From Mesorhizobium_B sp035998495 (lineage in GTDB: Bacteria > Pseudomonadota > Alphaproteobacteria > Rhizobiales > Rhizobiaceae), in contig DASYHP010000024.1 in assembly GCA_035998495.1 (NCBI GenBank), positions 62,001-126,000 on the forward strand: DNA of 64,000 nucleotides, given 5' to 3'. Position numbers and translations under genes: made by a program. The number at the start of each line of letters is the position of its first letter. Position 1 is the stretch's first letter. Shown here one piece after another: positions 53,113 through 61,737 of the stretch. The notes beneath the pieces are model-generated. The model was not told where the DNA came from and did not search any database. It saw only the letters and a program-made list of their open reading frames with translations.

Positions 53113-54531
53113 ATGGCGCTCCACCATCTCTTTAAGCCGCCACGCAACGAAGAGGGCATCACGGCCGTGCTGCCGCTTCTTAAGCAGCGCCTGGGCGACC
53201 GCTTCCATACGAGCGAGGCGATGCGCGGTTCCCACGCGCATACCACCACCTACATCCCGACCCAGGCGCCCGACGCCGTGGCCTTCGTGCGGTCGGCGGA
53301 CGAGGTGCAGGAGATCGTGCGCCTTTGCGCCGACCACCGCGTGCCGATCATCCCCTTCGGCATCGGCTCCTCGCTGGAGGGCCATGTGAACGCGCCGGCG
53401 GGCGGCATCTCCATCGACACCTCCGAGATGAACCGCATCCTCGCCGTCCACCCGGAAGACCTGGACTGCACGGTCGAGCCCGGCGTCACCCGCGAGGCGT
53501 TGAACGCCCACTTACGCGACACCGGCCTGTTCTTCCCCATCGATCCCGGCGCGAATGCGAGTCTCGGCGGCATGGCGGCCACACGCGCCTCGGGCACCAA
53601 CGCCGTGCGCTACGGCACCATGCGCGAAAGCGTGATCTCGCTCGAAGCGGTCATGGCGGACGGCTCGTTGCTGCGCACCGCGCGGCGCGCCAGGAAAACC
53701 TCGGCCGGCTACGACCTCACCCGGCTGCTGGTGGGCTCGGAAGGCACGCTGGGGGTGATCACCGCCGTCACGCTTCGCCTGCAGGGCATCCCCGAAGCAA
53801 TCTCGGGCGGCGTCTGTCCGTTTCCAACGCTGGAGACGGCCTGCGACGCCGTGATTGCCACCATCCAGAGTGGCATTCCCGTGGCCCGCATCGAACTCGT
53901 CAATGCGCTGCAGATGCATGCCTTCAAAATGCATTCGGATCTGCCTTATCCGGAGAGTCCATGCCTGTTCGTCGAGTTCCACGGCAGCCCGGCGGGGGTG
54001 AAGGAGCAGTCCGAGAGCTTCGGCCTGATCGCCGAGGAGCTGGGCGGCGGGCCGTTCCTGTGGACCGCGGTGGCCGAAGAACGCGCCAAGCTGTGGAAGG
54101 CGCGGCACGAGGCCTATTGGGCGTCCCAACTCCTGCGACCGGGCGCCAAGGGCATCTCGACCGATGTCTGCGTGCCGATCTCGCGGCTGGCCGAGTGCAT
54201 CCGCGAAACGGAGGCCGACATCGAGCGCGAAGGGCTGATCGCGCCCATCGTCGGGCATGCGGGCGACGGCAATTTTCACGTCCTCGTGCTCCTGGACCAG
54301 GATAGTCCCGCCGAGATCGAGGCGGCGGAAGCCTTCGTCGCCCGCCTCAACGCACGCGCGCTGCGCATGGACGGCACCTGCACGGGCGAGCACGGGATCG
54401 GCCAAGGCAAGATCCGCTTCCTCGAGGCCGAGCTGGGTCACGGCGTGGAAGTGATGCGCGCGATCAAGGCGGCGCTCGACCCTCACGACATCATGAACCC
54501 GGGAAAGATTCTGCCGCCGATCGCCCCGTAG
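53113..54531 (+). CDS. FAD-linked D-lactate/2-hydroxyacid dehydrogenase (GlcD/LDHD family)
   Basis: The protein has 472 residues. The FAD_binding_4 domain includes RVPIIPFGIGSSLEGHVNAPAGGISID and VEPGVTREALNAHLRDTG, and the FAD-oxidase C-terminal domain includes GHAGDGNFHVL and GEHGIGQGKIRFLEAELG (conserved His). The enzyme oxidises D-2-hydroxyacids, passing electrons to quinone or cytochrome c. The specific substrate (D-lactate, glycolate) is not resolved by sequence alone. It lacks the iron-sulfur partner genes (glcE, glcF) nearby, which favours the stand-alone LDHD type. ATG 53113 follows AAAGGAAC. Confidence 0.9.
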   Translation: MALHHLFKPPRNEEGITAVLPLLKQRLGDRFHTSEAMRGSHAHTTTYIPTQAPDAVAFVRSADEVQEIVRLCADHRVPIIPFGIGSSLEGHVNAPAGGISIDTSEMNRILAVHPEDLDCTVEPGVTREALNAHLRDTGLFFPIDPGANASLGGMAATRASGTNAVRYGTMRESVISLEAVMADGSLLRTARRARKTSAGYDLTRLLVGSEGTLGVITAVTLRLQGIPEAISGGVCPFPTLETACDAVIATIQSGIPVARIELVNALQMHAFKMHSDLPYPESPCLFVEFHGSPAGVKEQSESFGLIAEELGGGPFLWTAVAEERAKLWKARHEAYWASQLLRPGAKGISTDVCVPISRLAECIRETEADIEREGLIAPIVGHAGDGNFHVLVLLDQDSPAEIEAAEAFVARLNARALRMDGTCTGEHGIGQGKIRFLEAELGHGVEVMRAIKAALDPHDIMNPGKILPPIAP

Positions 54532-54604
54532 AGGCCGCGAGGCCACTTTATCGACACGCTGCGCAGGGTAAGGTGCGGCTGTCGGTTTCCCTTTTGGAAG
54601 AAAG

Positions 54605-57600
54605 ATGCTCGCCCGTCTATTCGTGGCATTCGGCGGCCTCCTCGTGCTCGCGCTGCTCGCGGCGGTCGCGGTGCCGCCCTTCGTGGATTGGAGCGATTTC
54701 CGCGACGACTTCGAGCGCGAACTTGCGGCCGTGCTCGGCCGCAACGTGACCGTGCGGGGCGAAGCGCGCGCGACGCTCCTGCCGTTCCCGTCCGTGACGT
54801 TCACCGACGTCGCCGTGGGCGGCGTGGACGGCGGCGCAGAGCCCGTGATGACCGTGGCGACCTTCTCCATGGACGCCGAACTCGCGCCGCTGCTCAGCGG
54901 GGAGTTCCGCATCTTCGACATGCGGCTGGAGCGGCCCAGGGCCATGGTGGCGCTCGACGCCGATGGCAAGGTCGATTGGGCGATCCGGCCCTCCTCGCCC
55001 TTCGACCCGCGCCGCATCACCCTGGAGAAGCTCACCATCACCGACGGCGAGGTGACGCTGAAGCATGGCCAGAGCGGGCGCACCCATCGGATCTCGGAAA
55101 TCGACGCCGATCTTTCGGCCCGGTCTCTGGCGGGACCATGGCGCGCAAACGGCACGCTGCGCTTCGACGACATCAAGGCCACGGTCACGCTGACAACCGG
55201 CGTGGCCGAAGGCGACTCCATGGGCGTCAGGCTCGCCGTCGAGCCGGCGGGCCTCGGTGTGACGCTTGCGGCGGAAGGCGGCGCGCGCCTGGACAACGGT
55301 GCGCCGAGCTGGGCAGGGACGTTCCGGATCACCTCGGCCGCTCCGCCAGCCTCCGAGGCGGAAGGCCAGGGCGCGCAGGCCCAGAAGGCCGACCGGGTCG
55401 CCCAGAACCAAGGCGGACCCGGCGGGTTCCGCGTGGCCGGCGCCTTCGAGCTCGACGGCGAGGGGATCGAAGCGAAGGAGTTCCGCTTCGAGACCGGGCC
55501 CGTGGACGATCCCTACGCGGCGACCGGCAGGGCGATGCTCGACTGGGGCGGGGCGCCGCGTTTCGCGGTTGAAGCGTCCGGCGCGCAGGTGCGTTTCGAC
55601 GAGGCCGTGCTGGGCGTCGAGGCGGAGGAGGGGGCCGCGGAAGGGCTGACGCTCGAACGCCGCCTCGCCGCCCTGGAAGACGCCGTGCGCGCCTTGCCTC
55701 GCCCAGCCATCACCGGCACGATCTCATTCGACCTGCCCGCCGTGGTGGCCGGCGACACGACCGTGCGCGACCTTGCCTTGGACGCGCAGCCCGCGCCCGA
55801 TGGTTGGCGCATCGACCGGCTGGTCGCCACCCTGCCCGGTCGCGCCACGCTGGAGGCCAGCGGGCTCTTGGGCTTGGACCAAGCCTTGAGCTTCGACGGC
55901 TCGCTGCTTCTGGCCGTGTCGCAGCCCTCGGGCTTCGCCGCCTGGCTGGCGCGAGACGTGGACGAGGCGATCCGCCGTCTGCCGGCCGCGGGCTTCAGCG
56001 CCGACGTGACGCTCACGGCGGAACGGCAGAGCTTCCGCAAGCTGGAGCTCAATCTCGGCGGGGCGACGTTTCGCGGCGTGGTGGAGAACCAGGAGCCTGA
56101 AGGCGGGCGAGCCTCGGCGACGGTGTCGCTCGACGGCGGACGGCTGGATCTCGACCAACTCGCCGCCTTCGCTTCGATCTTCGTCAATGACGAGGGGCGC
56201 AGCCGCTTCGCCGAACGCGACCTCGACCTGAAGCTGAGCGCCGGGCCGGTGGGCGCGGCCGGCGTAAGCGTCGAGACAATGGGCGCGGATTTGCGTCTCC
56301 GGGAGGAGCGGCTGGATATCCGCAAGCTCGACCTCGGCGATCTGGCCGGCGCCAACCTTTCCGTGTCGGGCGTGCTGAACGGCTTTTCGCCGCTGCCGCG
56401 GGGCGAACTGTTCGCCAGGCTTGAGGCGGGGGATCTTGCGCCGCTCGTGGAACTCGCCGCGGCGAAGTTGCCCGGGCTTGAGCCGCTCGGACATCTGAAC
56501 CGCCAAGCCAAAGCCTTTCCCGGCCTGCTCGCCGACGCTGCGTTCGATGTGGTGCTGAAAAGCCCAGACGCGGCGGGTACGAGCCTCACCGTGGAGGGGC
56601 TGGCCGGCGGGGGGCGCATTGATGCCGACGTGTCGGCGACCGGCGACCTGCGCGCGCCCGTCGATGCGGAATGGGCCGTGCGGTTCGAAGCCGCCAACCC
56701 GGACGGCGCGGCGCTTCTGGCGCTTATGGGCCCGCCCGCTTTGCCGCTCGACCTGCTCGGCCCGGCGCAAGCCAACCTGTCCTTCAGCGGCTCGCCCGGC
56801 CGGGGCATGATCGGTCAGGCATCCTTGGCGGGCGAGGGCTTCGCCCTGTCGCTCGATGGCGTGCTGTCGGCCGGGCCGGACGGGACGGCCGCCAATGGCG
56901 CGGCCAAGCTCGAAGCCGACGACATCGAGCCCTGGATGATGACGGTAGGCGCGGGCCTGCCGGGCTTCGGCCTCGGCACATCCGTGGAAGTGGCGGCCGA
57001 GGTGGACTGGGCCGACGGCCTGCTGGTGCTGTCCGGCCTAACGGGAAGCGTGGGCCAGGACGCCGTGGCGGGCGACGTGAACGTTTCGGTGGATGGCGGC
57101 AAGCCCGACGTCACCGGCGCCTTGTCGCTGGATACGTTTCAGTTGGAGCCGTTCGCGGCGGCCTTGCTCGGTCCTGACGCTCTGGCGACCGAAGGCGAAG
57201 CCTGGCCCCAGGCGCCGTTCAGCGAAACACCCGCTTTGCCATTCAGCGCGTCGCTCGACCTGTCGGTCGGCAGGCTGGACGTGGGGGGCCTCGCATTCGA
57301 CGATGCGGCCTTCGCCTTCAAGCTCGACGGCGAGCGCCTCGCGCTGGACGGGTTGACCGCCGCCGCCGGGGGCGGCGCGATCGAAGGCAGCGCCGAGCTC
57401 AGGAACAGCGCCGGAACCGGCCTTCTGTCCATGCAGGGACGGCTGCGGGGTGGCGACCTCGCCACGCTGCTTCCCGCGAACGGTTTGAACGGCAAGACCG
57501 ACCTGTCGGCCGCTTTGTCGGCGAGCGGCAAGTCGGTCGCGGGCCTGGCCGCCGCGCTGTCGGGCTCGGGTACGGCCACCGTGACGGGGCTTAGGGTGGA

Positions 57601-58360
57601 AGGCCTGAACGGCGAAGCCCTGCCCCAACTCATCGCCGCGGCCGAGGCGATCGGCCGCGAGATCGACGCCAAAGCCACCGCGAGCTTCGCCCCATCCATC
57701 GCGGGCGCGGGCCGGTTCACGGCCGCCCGCGTCGATGTTCCCTTCACGGTGGCGGGGGGCGTCCTGCGCACGCCGCCCTTGGTGATCGCCAGCCCGGCCG
57801 CCACGCTGTCGGCCGAGATTCGCGCCGACGCCAGCACGGGCAACGTGACCGTAGACGGCGCCATCGCCTATGCCGCAGGGGACGAGGCGCTGGTCGGCTC
57901 GGAGCCCCGCGTCGCCTTCCGCCGCGAAGGGCCGCTCGACGGCGGACGCTTCGTGTTCAACACCGAACCTCTGGCGCAGTTCCTGACGCAGCGGGCGCTC
58001 GAGCGCGAGCAGGCGCGCGTGGAGGCCATGCAAGCCGACCTCCTGGAAAAGCAGCGCCTGCGCCGCGAGACCCGCTACTACGCCGCCCTGCAGACGCAGC
58101 GTGAGGACGAGGAGCGCCGGGAGACGCAAGCAGCGGCGCGCGAAGCCGAACAAAGACGGCTGGAGGAGAACGCCCGCCGCGCGGAGGAAGCGCGGCGACG
58201 TGAGGAGGCGGAGCGCCGGCCTGCCGCCGCGGCCGTGCCGTCCGCGCCGACGGAGCCTGTCCCGACGCCTCCGCCATCACCCGCAGCCGATCCCCCGGTC
58301 GGACTTGAATCTCTACCCGGCGTGACGCTCCAGGAAATCCCGGCTCAGCAAGCGTTTTAG
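54605..58360 (+). CDS. AsmA-family outer-membrane biogenesis protein
   Basis: The protein has 1251 residues. An N-terminal membrane helix (MLARLFVAFGGLLVLALLAAVAVPPFVDW) and the AsmA signature (DWSDFRDDFERELAAVLGRNVTVRGEARATLLPFPSVTFTDVAV) are followed by a very long beta-rich periplasmic region. The C-terminal AsmA part (TGLRVEGLNGEALPQLIAAAEAIGREIDAKATASFAPSIAGAGRFT) is near 1030-1090. A Glu/Arg/Gln-rich coiled coil lies near 1145-1205, then a Pro-rich tail. AsmA proteins bridge inner and outer membrane and affect phospholipid transport. Its length and long beta-rich region fit a bridge role. Confidence 0.9.
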   Translation: MLARLFVAFGGLLVLALLAAVAVPPFVDWSDFRDDFERELAAVLGRNVTVRGEARATLLPFPSVTFTDVAVGGVDGGAEPVMTVATFSMDAELAPLLSGEFRIFDMRLERPRAMVALDADGKVDWAIRPSSPFDPRRITLEKLTITDGEVTLKHGQSGRTHRISEIDADLSARSLAGPWRANGTLRFDDIKATVTLTTGVAEGDSMGVRLAVEPAGLGVTLAAEGGARLDNGAPSWAGTFRITSAAPPASEAEGQGAQAQKADRVAQNQGGPGGFRVAGAFELDGEGIEAKEFRFETGPVDDPYAATGRAMLDWGGAPRFAVEASGAQVRFDEAVLGVEAEEGAAEGLTLERRLAALEDAVRALPRPAITGTISFDLPAVVAGDTTVRDLALDAQPAPDGWRIDRLVATLPGRATLEASGLLGLDQALSFDGSLLLAVSQPSGFAAWLARDVDEAIRRLPAAGFSADVTLTAERQSFRKLELNLGGATFRGVVENQEPEGGRASATVSLDGGRLDLDQLAAFASIFVNDEGRSRFAERDLDLKLSAGPVGAAGVSVETMGADLRLREERLDIRKLDLGDLAGANLSVSGVLNGFSPLPRGELFARLEAGDLAPLVELAAAKLPGLEPLGHLNRQAKAFPGLLADAAFDVVLKSPDAAGTSLTVEGLAGGGRIDADVSATGDLRAPVDAEWAVRFEAANPDGAALLALMGPPALPLDLLGPAQANLSFSGSPGRGMIGQASLAGEGFALSLDGVLSAGPDGTAANGAAKLEADDIEPWMMTVGAGLPGFGLGTSVEVAAEVDWADGLLVLSGLTGSVGQDAVAGDVNVSVDGGKPDVTGALSLDTFQLEPFAAALLGPDALATEGEAWPQAPFSETPALPFSASLDLSVGRLDVGGLAFDDAAFAFKLDGERLALDGLTAAAGGGAIEGSAELRNSAGTGLLSMQGRLRGGDLATLLPANGLNGKTDLSAALSASGKSVAGLAAALSGSGTATVTGLRVEGLNGEALPQLIAAAEAIGREIDAKATASFAPSIAGAGRFTAARVDVPFTVAGGVLRTPPLVIASPAATLSAEIRADASTGNVTVDGAIAYAAGDEALVGSEPRVAFRREGPLDGGRFVFNTEPLAQFLTQRALEREQARVEAMQADLLEKQRLRRETRYYAALQTQREDEERRETQAAAREAEQRRLEENARRAEEARRREEAERRPAAAAVPSAPTEPVPTPPPSPAADPPVGLESLPGVTLQEIPAQQAF

Positions 58361-58408
58361 GGTCGAAGCCCCATCAGCGTCGCCTTCCAAATATTGCCGT
58401 CTTGCAGA

Positions 58409-58984
58409 TCAGTGAAAGCGCTCGCCACGATCGAGCTGCGCAAGGATCTGAGCCATTCTATTCGCCCGCGTCTCGGGCCGCTTCGCCGTATGGAGCCGAT
58501 AATAGATCGGATAAAGATTCTTGCGATCGAGCGTCTCGAAGAATGCTTTGGCGGTGGGCATTGTCGCAAGCGCATCGAGGAAGTCCTGGGGGATCACCAT
58601 CGCCGCCGACCCTGCATAAGCGCTTTCCCACCGACCGTCCGCCTTTGCCGCATCGACATGCGCGAGCCCAGCAGGTGTCATCCGTCCTTCGGCTGTCAGT
58701 CTTATGGCATGCTCTCGGTTCTTGGCCGACCAGTTCGACTTCGGCTTCCTGGGCGTGAGGCGCTGGAGGAAGGACTCAGCATCGAGCGGCTGCTTCTGGC
58801 CATCGATCCAGCCGAACCGGATCGCCTCGACAACACAGTCGGTCCACGTCACGGACCGTCTGCGGGAGCCGGATTTGAAGATCTGGACCCAAAGCTCGTC
58901 GCTGCTGAGGTGATGCTCGGCCAGCCAGTCACCCAACTCTTGTGCATCCTGGAATGCCATCGATGCGCGCTTTTTATCGATCAT
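58409..58984 (-). CDS. YdeI/OmpD-associated family protein
   Basis: From ATG 58984 the protein has 191 residues. AFQDAQELGDWLAEHHLSSDELWVQIFKSGSRRRSVTWTDCVVEAIRFGWIDGQ and FLQRLTPRKPKSNWSAKN, then a C-terminal DUF1905-like/helical part (IPQDFLDALATMPTAKAFFETLDRKNLYPIYYRLHTAKRPETRANRM), are the family hallmarks. The role is unknown; stress and antimicrobial-peptide roles are proposed for homologues. It is convergent with the AsmA gene. Met9 (58960) is an alternative start. Confidence 0.82.
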   Translation of the reverse strand: MIDKKRASMAFQDAQELGDWLAEHHLSSDELWVQIFKSGSRRRSVTWTDCVVEAIRFGWIDGQKQPLDAESFLQRLTPRKPKSNWSAKNREHAIRLTAEGRMTPAGLAHVDAAKADGRWESAYAGSAAMVIPQDFLDALATMPTAKAFFETLDRKNLYPIYYRLHTAKRPETRANRMAQILAQLDRGERFH

Positions 58985-59102
58985 CCTGCAGAGTAAGCAT
59001 CGCAATGCGTTCTTGGAAAGCAGGCGCCGCTGCCGTCGAAGTCGGGATCGAACCCACAATCGACTCTGGGCCCTGGAAGCATTCGAAGCGGGACTGCTGA
59101 GT

Positions 59103-59336
59103 TCAGGATGCATCGTCCTTGCGCGCCCGCCGCAGCTCTTCGAGCACGAACACCCGCAGGGCAGAGGACAGATTGGCGCCTTTAGGGCGGTCGGCGTCCA
59201 CCTCCGCGACGAGGGCGGCAAGCGTCTGGCCTCGATGGCTCGCCAGGGTTCGAAGTTCTTCCAGGAACGGCTCCTCCAGCGAAAAGCTGGTGCGGTGGCC
59301 GCTGATGGTGACGGAGCGCTTGCGCAGGCCGCTCAA
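59103..59336 (-). CDS. Ribbon-helix-helix domain protein
   Basis: The protein has 77 residues. MSGLRKRSVTISGHRTSFSLEEPFLEELRTLASHRGQTLAALVAEVD shows a short beta strand followed by two helices typical of the RHH_4 family, which is frequent beside DUF4169 and sspB in alphaproteobacteria. It could bind DNA as a dimer, but no target is known. It overlaps the DUF4169 gene by four bases on the same strand, so it is translationally coupled. Confidence 0.8.
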   Translation of the reverse strand: MSGLRKRSVTISGHRTSFSLEEPFLEELRTLASHRGQTLAALVAEVDADRPKGANLSSALRVFVLEELRRARKDDAS

Positions 59337-59527
59337 TCTTCGTCCCGATCGCGGCCGTCCCGCAGATGGCCGTCAAGCGCGCGCTCGGCGCGGGATTTTT
59401 CCCGCACGACGGCCAGACGCTCCGCCCTGGGCATGCCGTGCAAGGCGCGGTTGGCCTCCGCGTCCTTCTCGCGCGCGAGCCGCGCCTTCGCCTTGCGGCG
59501 GGAGCGGAGATTGATCACCTCGGCCAA
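59333..59527 (-). CDS. DUF4169 family small protein
   Basis: The protein has 64 residues if started at TTG 59527: LAEVINLRSRRKAKARLAREKDAEANRALHGMPRAERLAV, then a charged tail ending DGHLRDGRDRDED. It is a short highly charged helix, and the AEVINLR opening matches DUF4169. The family is found with sspB and RHH genes. The TTG start is inferred from the family's usual MAEVINLR opening. The ORF continues upstream without family sequence, and I see no strong ribosome site. Function unknown. Confidence 0.72.
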   Translation of the reverse strand: MAEVINLRSRRKAKARLAREKDAEANRALHGMPRAERLAVVREKSRAERALDGHLRDGRDRDED

Positions 59528-59540
59528 GGGACCAGACGCC

Positions 59541-60047
59541 CTACTTCTTGCGGAAGGCGTCCAGGGACACCACGTCCGCACCGTTCTTGCCCGCGTCGGC
59601 CGCGGGCACTTCCGCCGCCGATGCGGGCGGCAGGGCAGGGGGCAGGGCGACCGGCTTGGCAGGGGCGAGCGCAGGAGCCTCGGCGCTTTCCGCCTTCACG
59701 TCGAACTCCAGCTCGAAATTGACGGACGGATCATAGAACCCACGCACGGCGGAAAAGGGGATCTCGAGCTTTTCCGGCACGTCCGAGAAGGACAGACCGA
59801 TCTCGAACCCTGTCTCGGACACTTTCAAGTCCCAGTACTGGAACTGCAGGACGATCGTCATCTGCTCGGGATAGCGCTCCTTGAGCCGGCTTGAAACGCG
59901 GACCCCGGGCGCGCCGGTCAGGAAGGTGATGAAGAAGTGGTGGTTGCCCGGCAGGCCCGTGCGCGACACCTCGGCCAGCACCTTGCGCATGACCCCGCGC
60001 AGCGCCTCCTGGGCCAGGATGTCATAGCGGATGTGATCTTCGGCCAT
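59541..60047 (-). CDS. sspB: SspB-type ClpXP adaptor protein
   Basis: The protein has 168 residues. MAEDHIRYDILAQEALRGVMRKVLAEVSRTGLPGNHHFFITFLTGAPGVRVSSRLKERYPEQMTIVLQFQYWDL spans the SspB fold that binds ssrA-tagged substrates. A Pro/Ala-rich linker (about 118-155) and the terminal VVSLDAFRKK, the probable ClpX-docking peptide, follow. Alphaproteobacterial SspB proteins deliver tmRNA-tagged proteins to ClpXP. The ssrA gene lies about 250 bp upstream on the same strand. DUF4169 and RHH genes follow at short spacing, so all three may form one operon. Confidence 0.9.
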   Translation of the reverse strand: MAEDHIRYDILAQEALRGVMRKVLAEVSRTGLPGNHHFFITFLTGAPGVRVSSRLKERYPEQMTIVLQFQYWDLKVSETGFEIGLSFSDVPEKLEIPFSAVRGFYDPSVNFELEFDVKAESAEAPALAPAKPVALPPALPPASAAEVPAADAGKNGADVVSLDAFRKK

Positions 60048-60294
60048 CGAACGCGCCGGGCTCCAAACCTGAACGGCTGTTTCCGGGAGTTCCGCTCGGT
60101 TTGCACGAACGGCTCCCCTCGATCGGGATTCCTTGTCAGCGGCTCGCCACCGCGTCCGGAGAAACCCTCTAGCGCATGTCGGAGTGAAGTTGAATGGCCC
60201 TTCGGAGCGCAAGGGCGACGAAGCGGAAACGCAACGGCAGAAACTCTCCACATCCCCATGTCACGGGCGGGGTTGTTAAGTTCGATGCAAGGGA

Positions 60295-60617
60295 GGGAAG
60301 TGGAGGCTTCTGTTGCCAGGTGCCTCCGAACCCCGCCTGAGAGTGCGAACCCTCAGGGCTTTGATTGAAGCTGTCGCGCCGCCTTAGGCAGCGAGACGAG
60401 CTTCCGCATAGTTGTCGTTGGCAACTATAAGTTTAGCCCGATAACGGTGGTACAATGCCGGGCAAAAGCGCGATCTTTACACCCTCGTCGATCCTATTTC
60501 GCCCCCATCAGGAGCCGCCTTTTCGCGGCGGTTCATGGTGGAGGCGCCGGGTACCGCCCCCGGGTCCGAATGGCTTATTGCATCGGCCGTTTATCGCCAT
60601 AGTCAGGAAAACCTGAC
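60295..60617 (-). ncRNA. ssrA: Circularly permuted two-piece tmRNA
   Basis: The tag frame (60422 down to 60384) reads GCC AAC GAC AAC TAT ... and encodes ANDNYAEARLAA and a TAA. The acceptor piece comes first in the transcript and ends in CGCCTCCACCA at 60536. A 29-base intervening segment (60507-60535) forms a hairpin with loop GAAAAG. The coding piece begins GGGGGCGAAATAGGATCGAC at 60506. GGGGGCG pairs fully with CGCCTCC of the acceptor, including a G-U at the third pair, the alanylation identity. The 3' limit near 60295 is inferred from the last stem. sspB, whose product binds this tag, is next downstream. Confidence 0.95.
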
Positions 60618-60623
60618 GGACGG

Positions 60624-60652
60624 AATATAGGGGATGGTGATGGCGCCGTGAA
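60624..60652 (-). promoter_or_regulatory. Predicted ssrA promoter
   Basis: On the minus strand, TTCACG (60652-60647) and TATATT (60629-60624) are spaced 17 bp and fit a housekeeping sigma promoter (-35 TTGACG-like and -10 TATAAT-like). Transcription would start near 60617, close to the acceptor piece 5' end. Confidence 0.55.
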
Positions 60653-60656
60653 GGGT

Positions 60657-60682
60657 CTGCGCCGGCTATCGGCGCAGTTTTT
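60657..60682 (+). terminator. Terminator-like hairpin upstream of the ssrA promoter, plus-strand orientation
   Basis: CTGCGCCG (60657-60664) pairs perfectly with CGGCGCAG (60670-60677) around GCTAT, followed by TTTTT (60678-60682) on the plus strand. It lies between divergent ssrA and thyA. No plus-strand gene precedes it, so what it terminates is unclear; it may insulate thyA from antisense transcription through ssrA. Confidence 0.6.
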
Positions 60683-60854
60683 ACGTTGATCCCGACGAGC
60701 TGTGGGAATCCTGACACTCGCCTCTGGACTCTTGGTCTCCTCTGCCGAATCTGAGTCGGCGTGCTGGGTCAGGGCATGTTTTTCGACCGCTGCGGCAAGT
60801 TCCTTGATCGCTTGCTCCGCAGGGCTCGATTCCAGCAAACCGTCGGAGGCCGTC

Positions 60855-61649
60855 ATGCGCCAGTACCACGATCTGCTCCAGCACGTGCTCGACTTCGGGA
60901 CCGACGTGCCCGACCGCACGGGAACGGGCGCGCGGAGCGTGTTCGGCTACCAGATGCGGTTCGATCTCGGCCGGGGCTTCCCGCTCGTCACCACCAAGAA
61001 GCTGCATGTGAAGTCGATCGTCCACGAGCTGCTCTGGTTCCTCGCTGGCGACACCAATATCGGCTACCTCAACCGCAACGGCGTGACGATCTGGGACGAG
61101 TGGGCCGACGAGAACGGTGATCTCGGCCCGGTCTACGGCGCGCAGTGGCGCTCCTGGCCGGCGCCGGACGGGCGCCGCATCGACCAGATCGCCAATGTGG
61201 TGGAAAGCATCCGCCGCAACCCGCATTCGCGCCGCCATGTGGTCTCGGCCTGGAACCCGGCCGAGGTGGACGACATGGCCCTGCCGCCCTGCCACTGCCT
61301 GTTCCAGTTCCATGTGGCCGAGGGGCGGTTGTCCTGCCAACTCTACCAGCGTTCGGCCGACATCTTTCTGGGCGTGCCTTTCAACATCGCGTCCTATGCG
61401 CTGCTGACCACCATGGTGGCGCAGGTGACGGGGCTGAAGCCAGGCGACTTCATCCACACGCTGGGCGACGCGCATCTTTATTCGAACCATTTCGACCAGG
61501 CGCGTCTTCAGCTTACGCGCGCGCCGAAACCCTTGCCGCGCATGCGGCTCAACCCGGCCGTCGCCGATCTTTTCGCCTTCCGCTACGAGGATTTTTCCCT
61601 GGAGGGGTATGAGGCCGACGCGCCGATCCGCGCGCCCATCGCGGTTTGA
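60855..61649 (+). CDS. thyA: Thymidylate synthase
   Basis: The protein has 264 residues, the same length as E. coli ThyA. It carries the catalytic Cys in LPPCHCLFQF, the folate/dUMP segments TKKLHVKSIVHELLWFLAGDTNI and QRSADIFLGVPFNIASYALL, and the C-terminal PIRAPIAV. It methylates dUMP to dTMP using methylene-THF. ATG 60855 follows GGAGGCCGTC. Thymidylate synthase produces dihydrofolate, which FolA downstream regenerates, with one gene between. Confidence 0.97.
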   Translation: MRQYHDLLQHVLDFGTDVPDRTGTGARSVFGYQMRFDLGRGFPLVTTKKLHVKSIVHELLWFLAGDTNIGYLNRNGVTIWDEWADENGDLGPVYGAQWRSWPAPDGRRIDQIANVVESIRRNPHSRRHVVSAWNPAEVDDMALPPCHCLFQFHVAEGRLSCQLYQRSADIFLGVPFNIASYALLTTMVAQVTGLKPGDFIHTLGDAHLYSNHFDQARLQLTRAPKPLPRMRLNPAVADLFAFRYEDFSLEGYEADAPIRAPIAV

Positions 61650-61737
61650 CGGCGGTCCTCCTCCGCCGCCGCGAATCCCGTTGGCGCGCCGCGGGCGGCG
61701 GGCTATGCATGAGGCGCTTCTCTTTGTGGAACCGCTC

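Noticed and set aside
59040..59075. A GTGGGTTCGATCCCGAC stretch on the minus strand resembling a tRNA T-arm
   Set aside because: The five-base stem has a mismatch, and no matching acceptor, D-arm or anticodon arm can be placed around it, so I do not call a tRNA or an attachment site.
58985..59221. Extended N-terminus of the YdeI-family frame
   Set aside because: The extra residues are antisense to the RHH gene and have a Cys/Ser/Arg-rich composition unlike the family.
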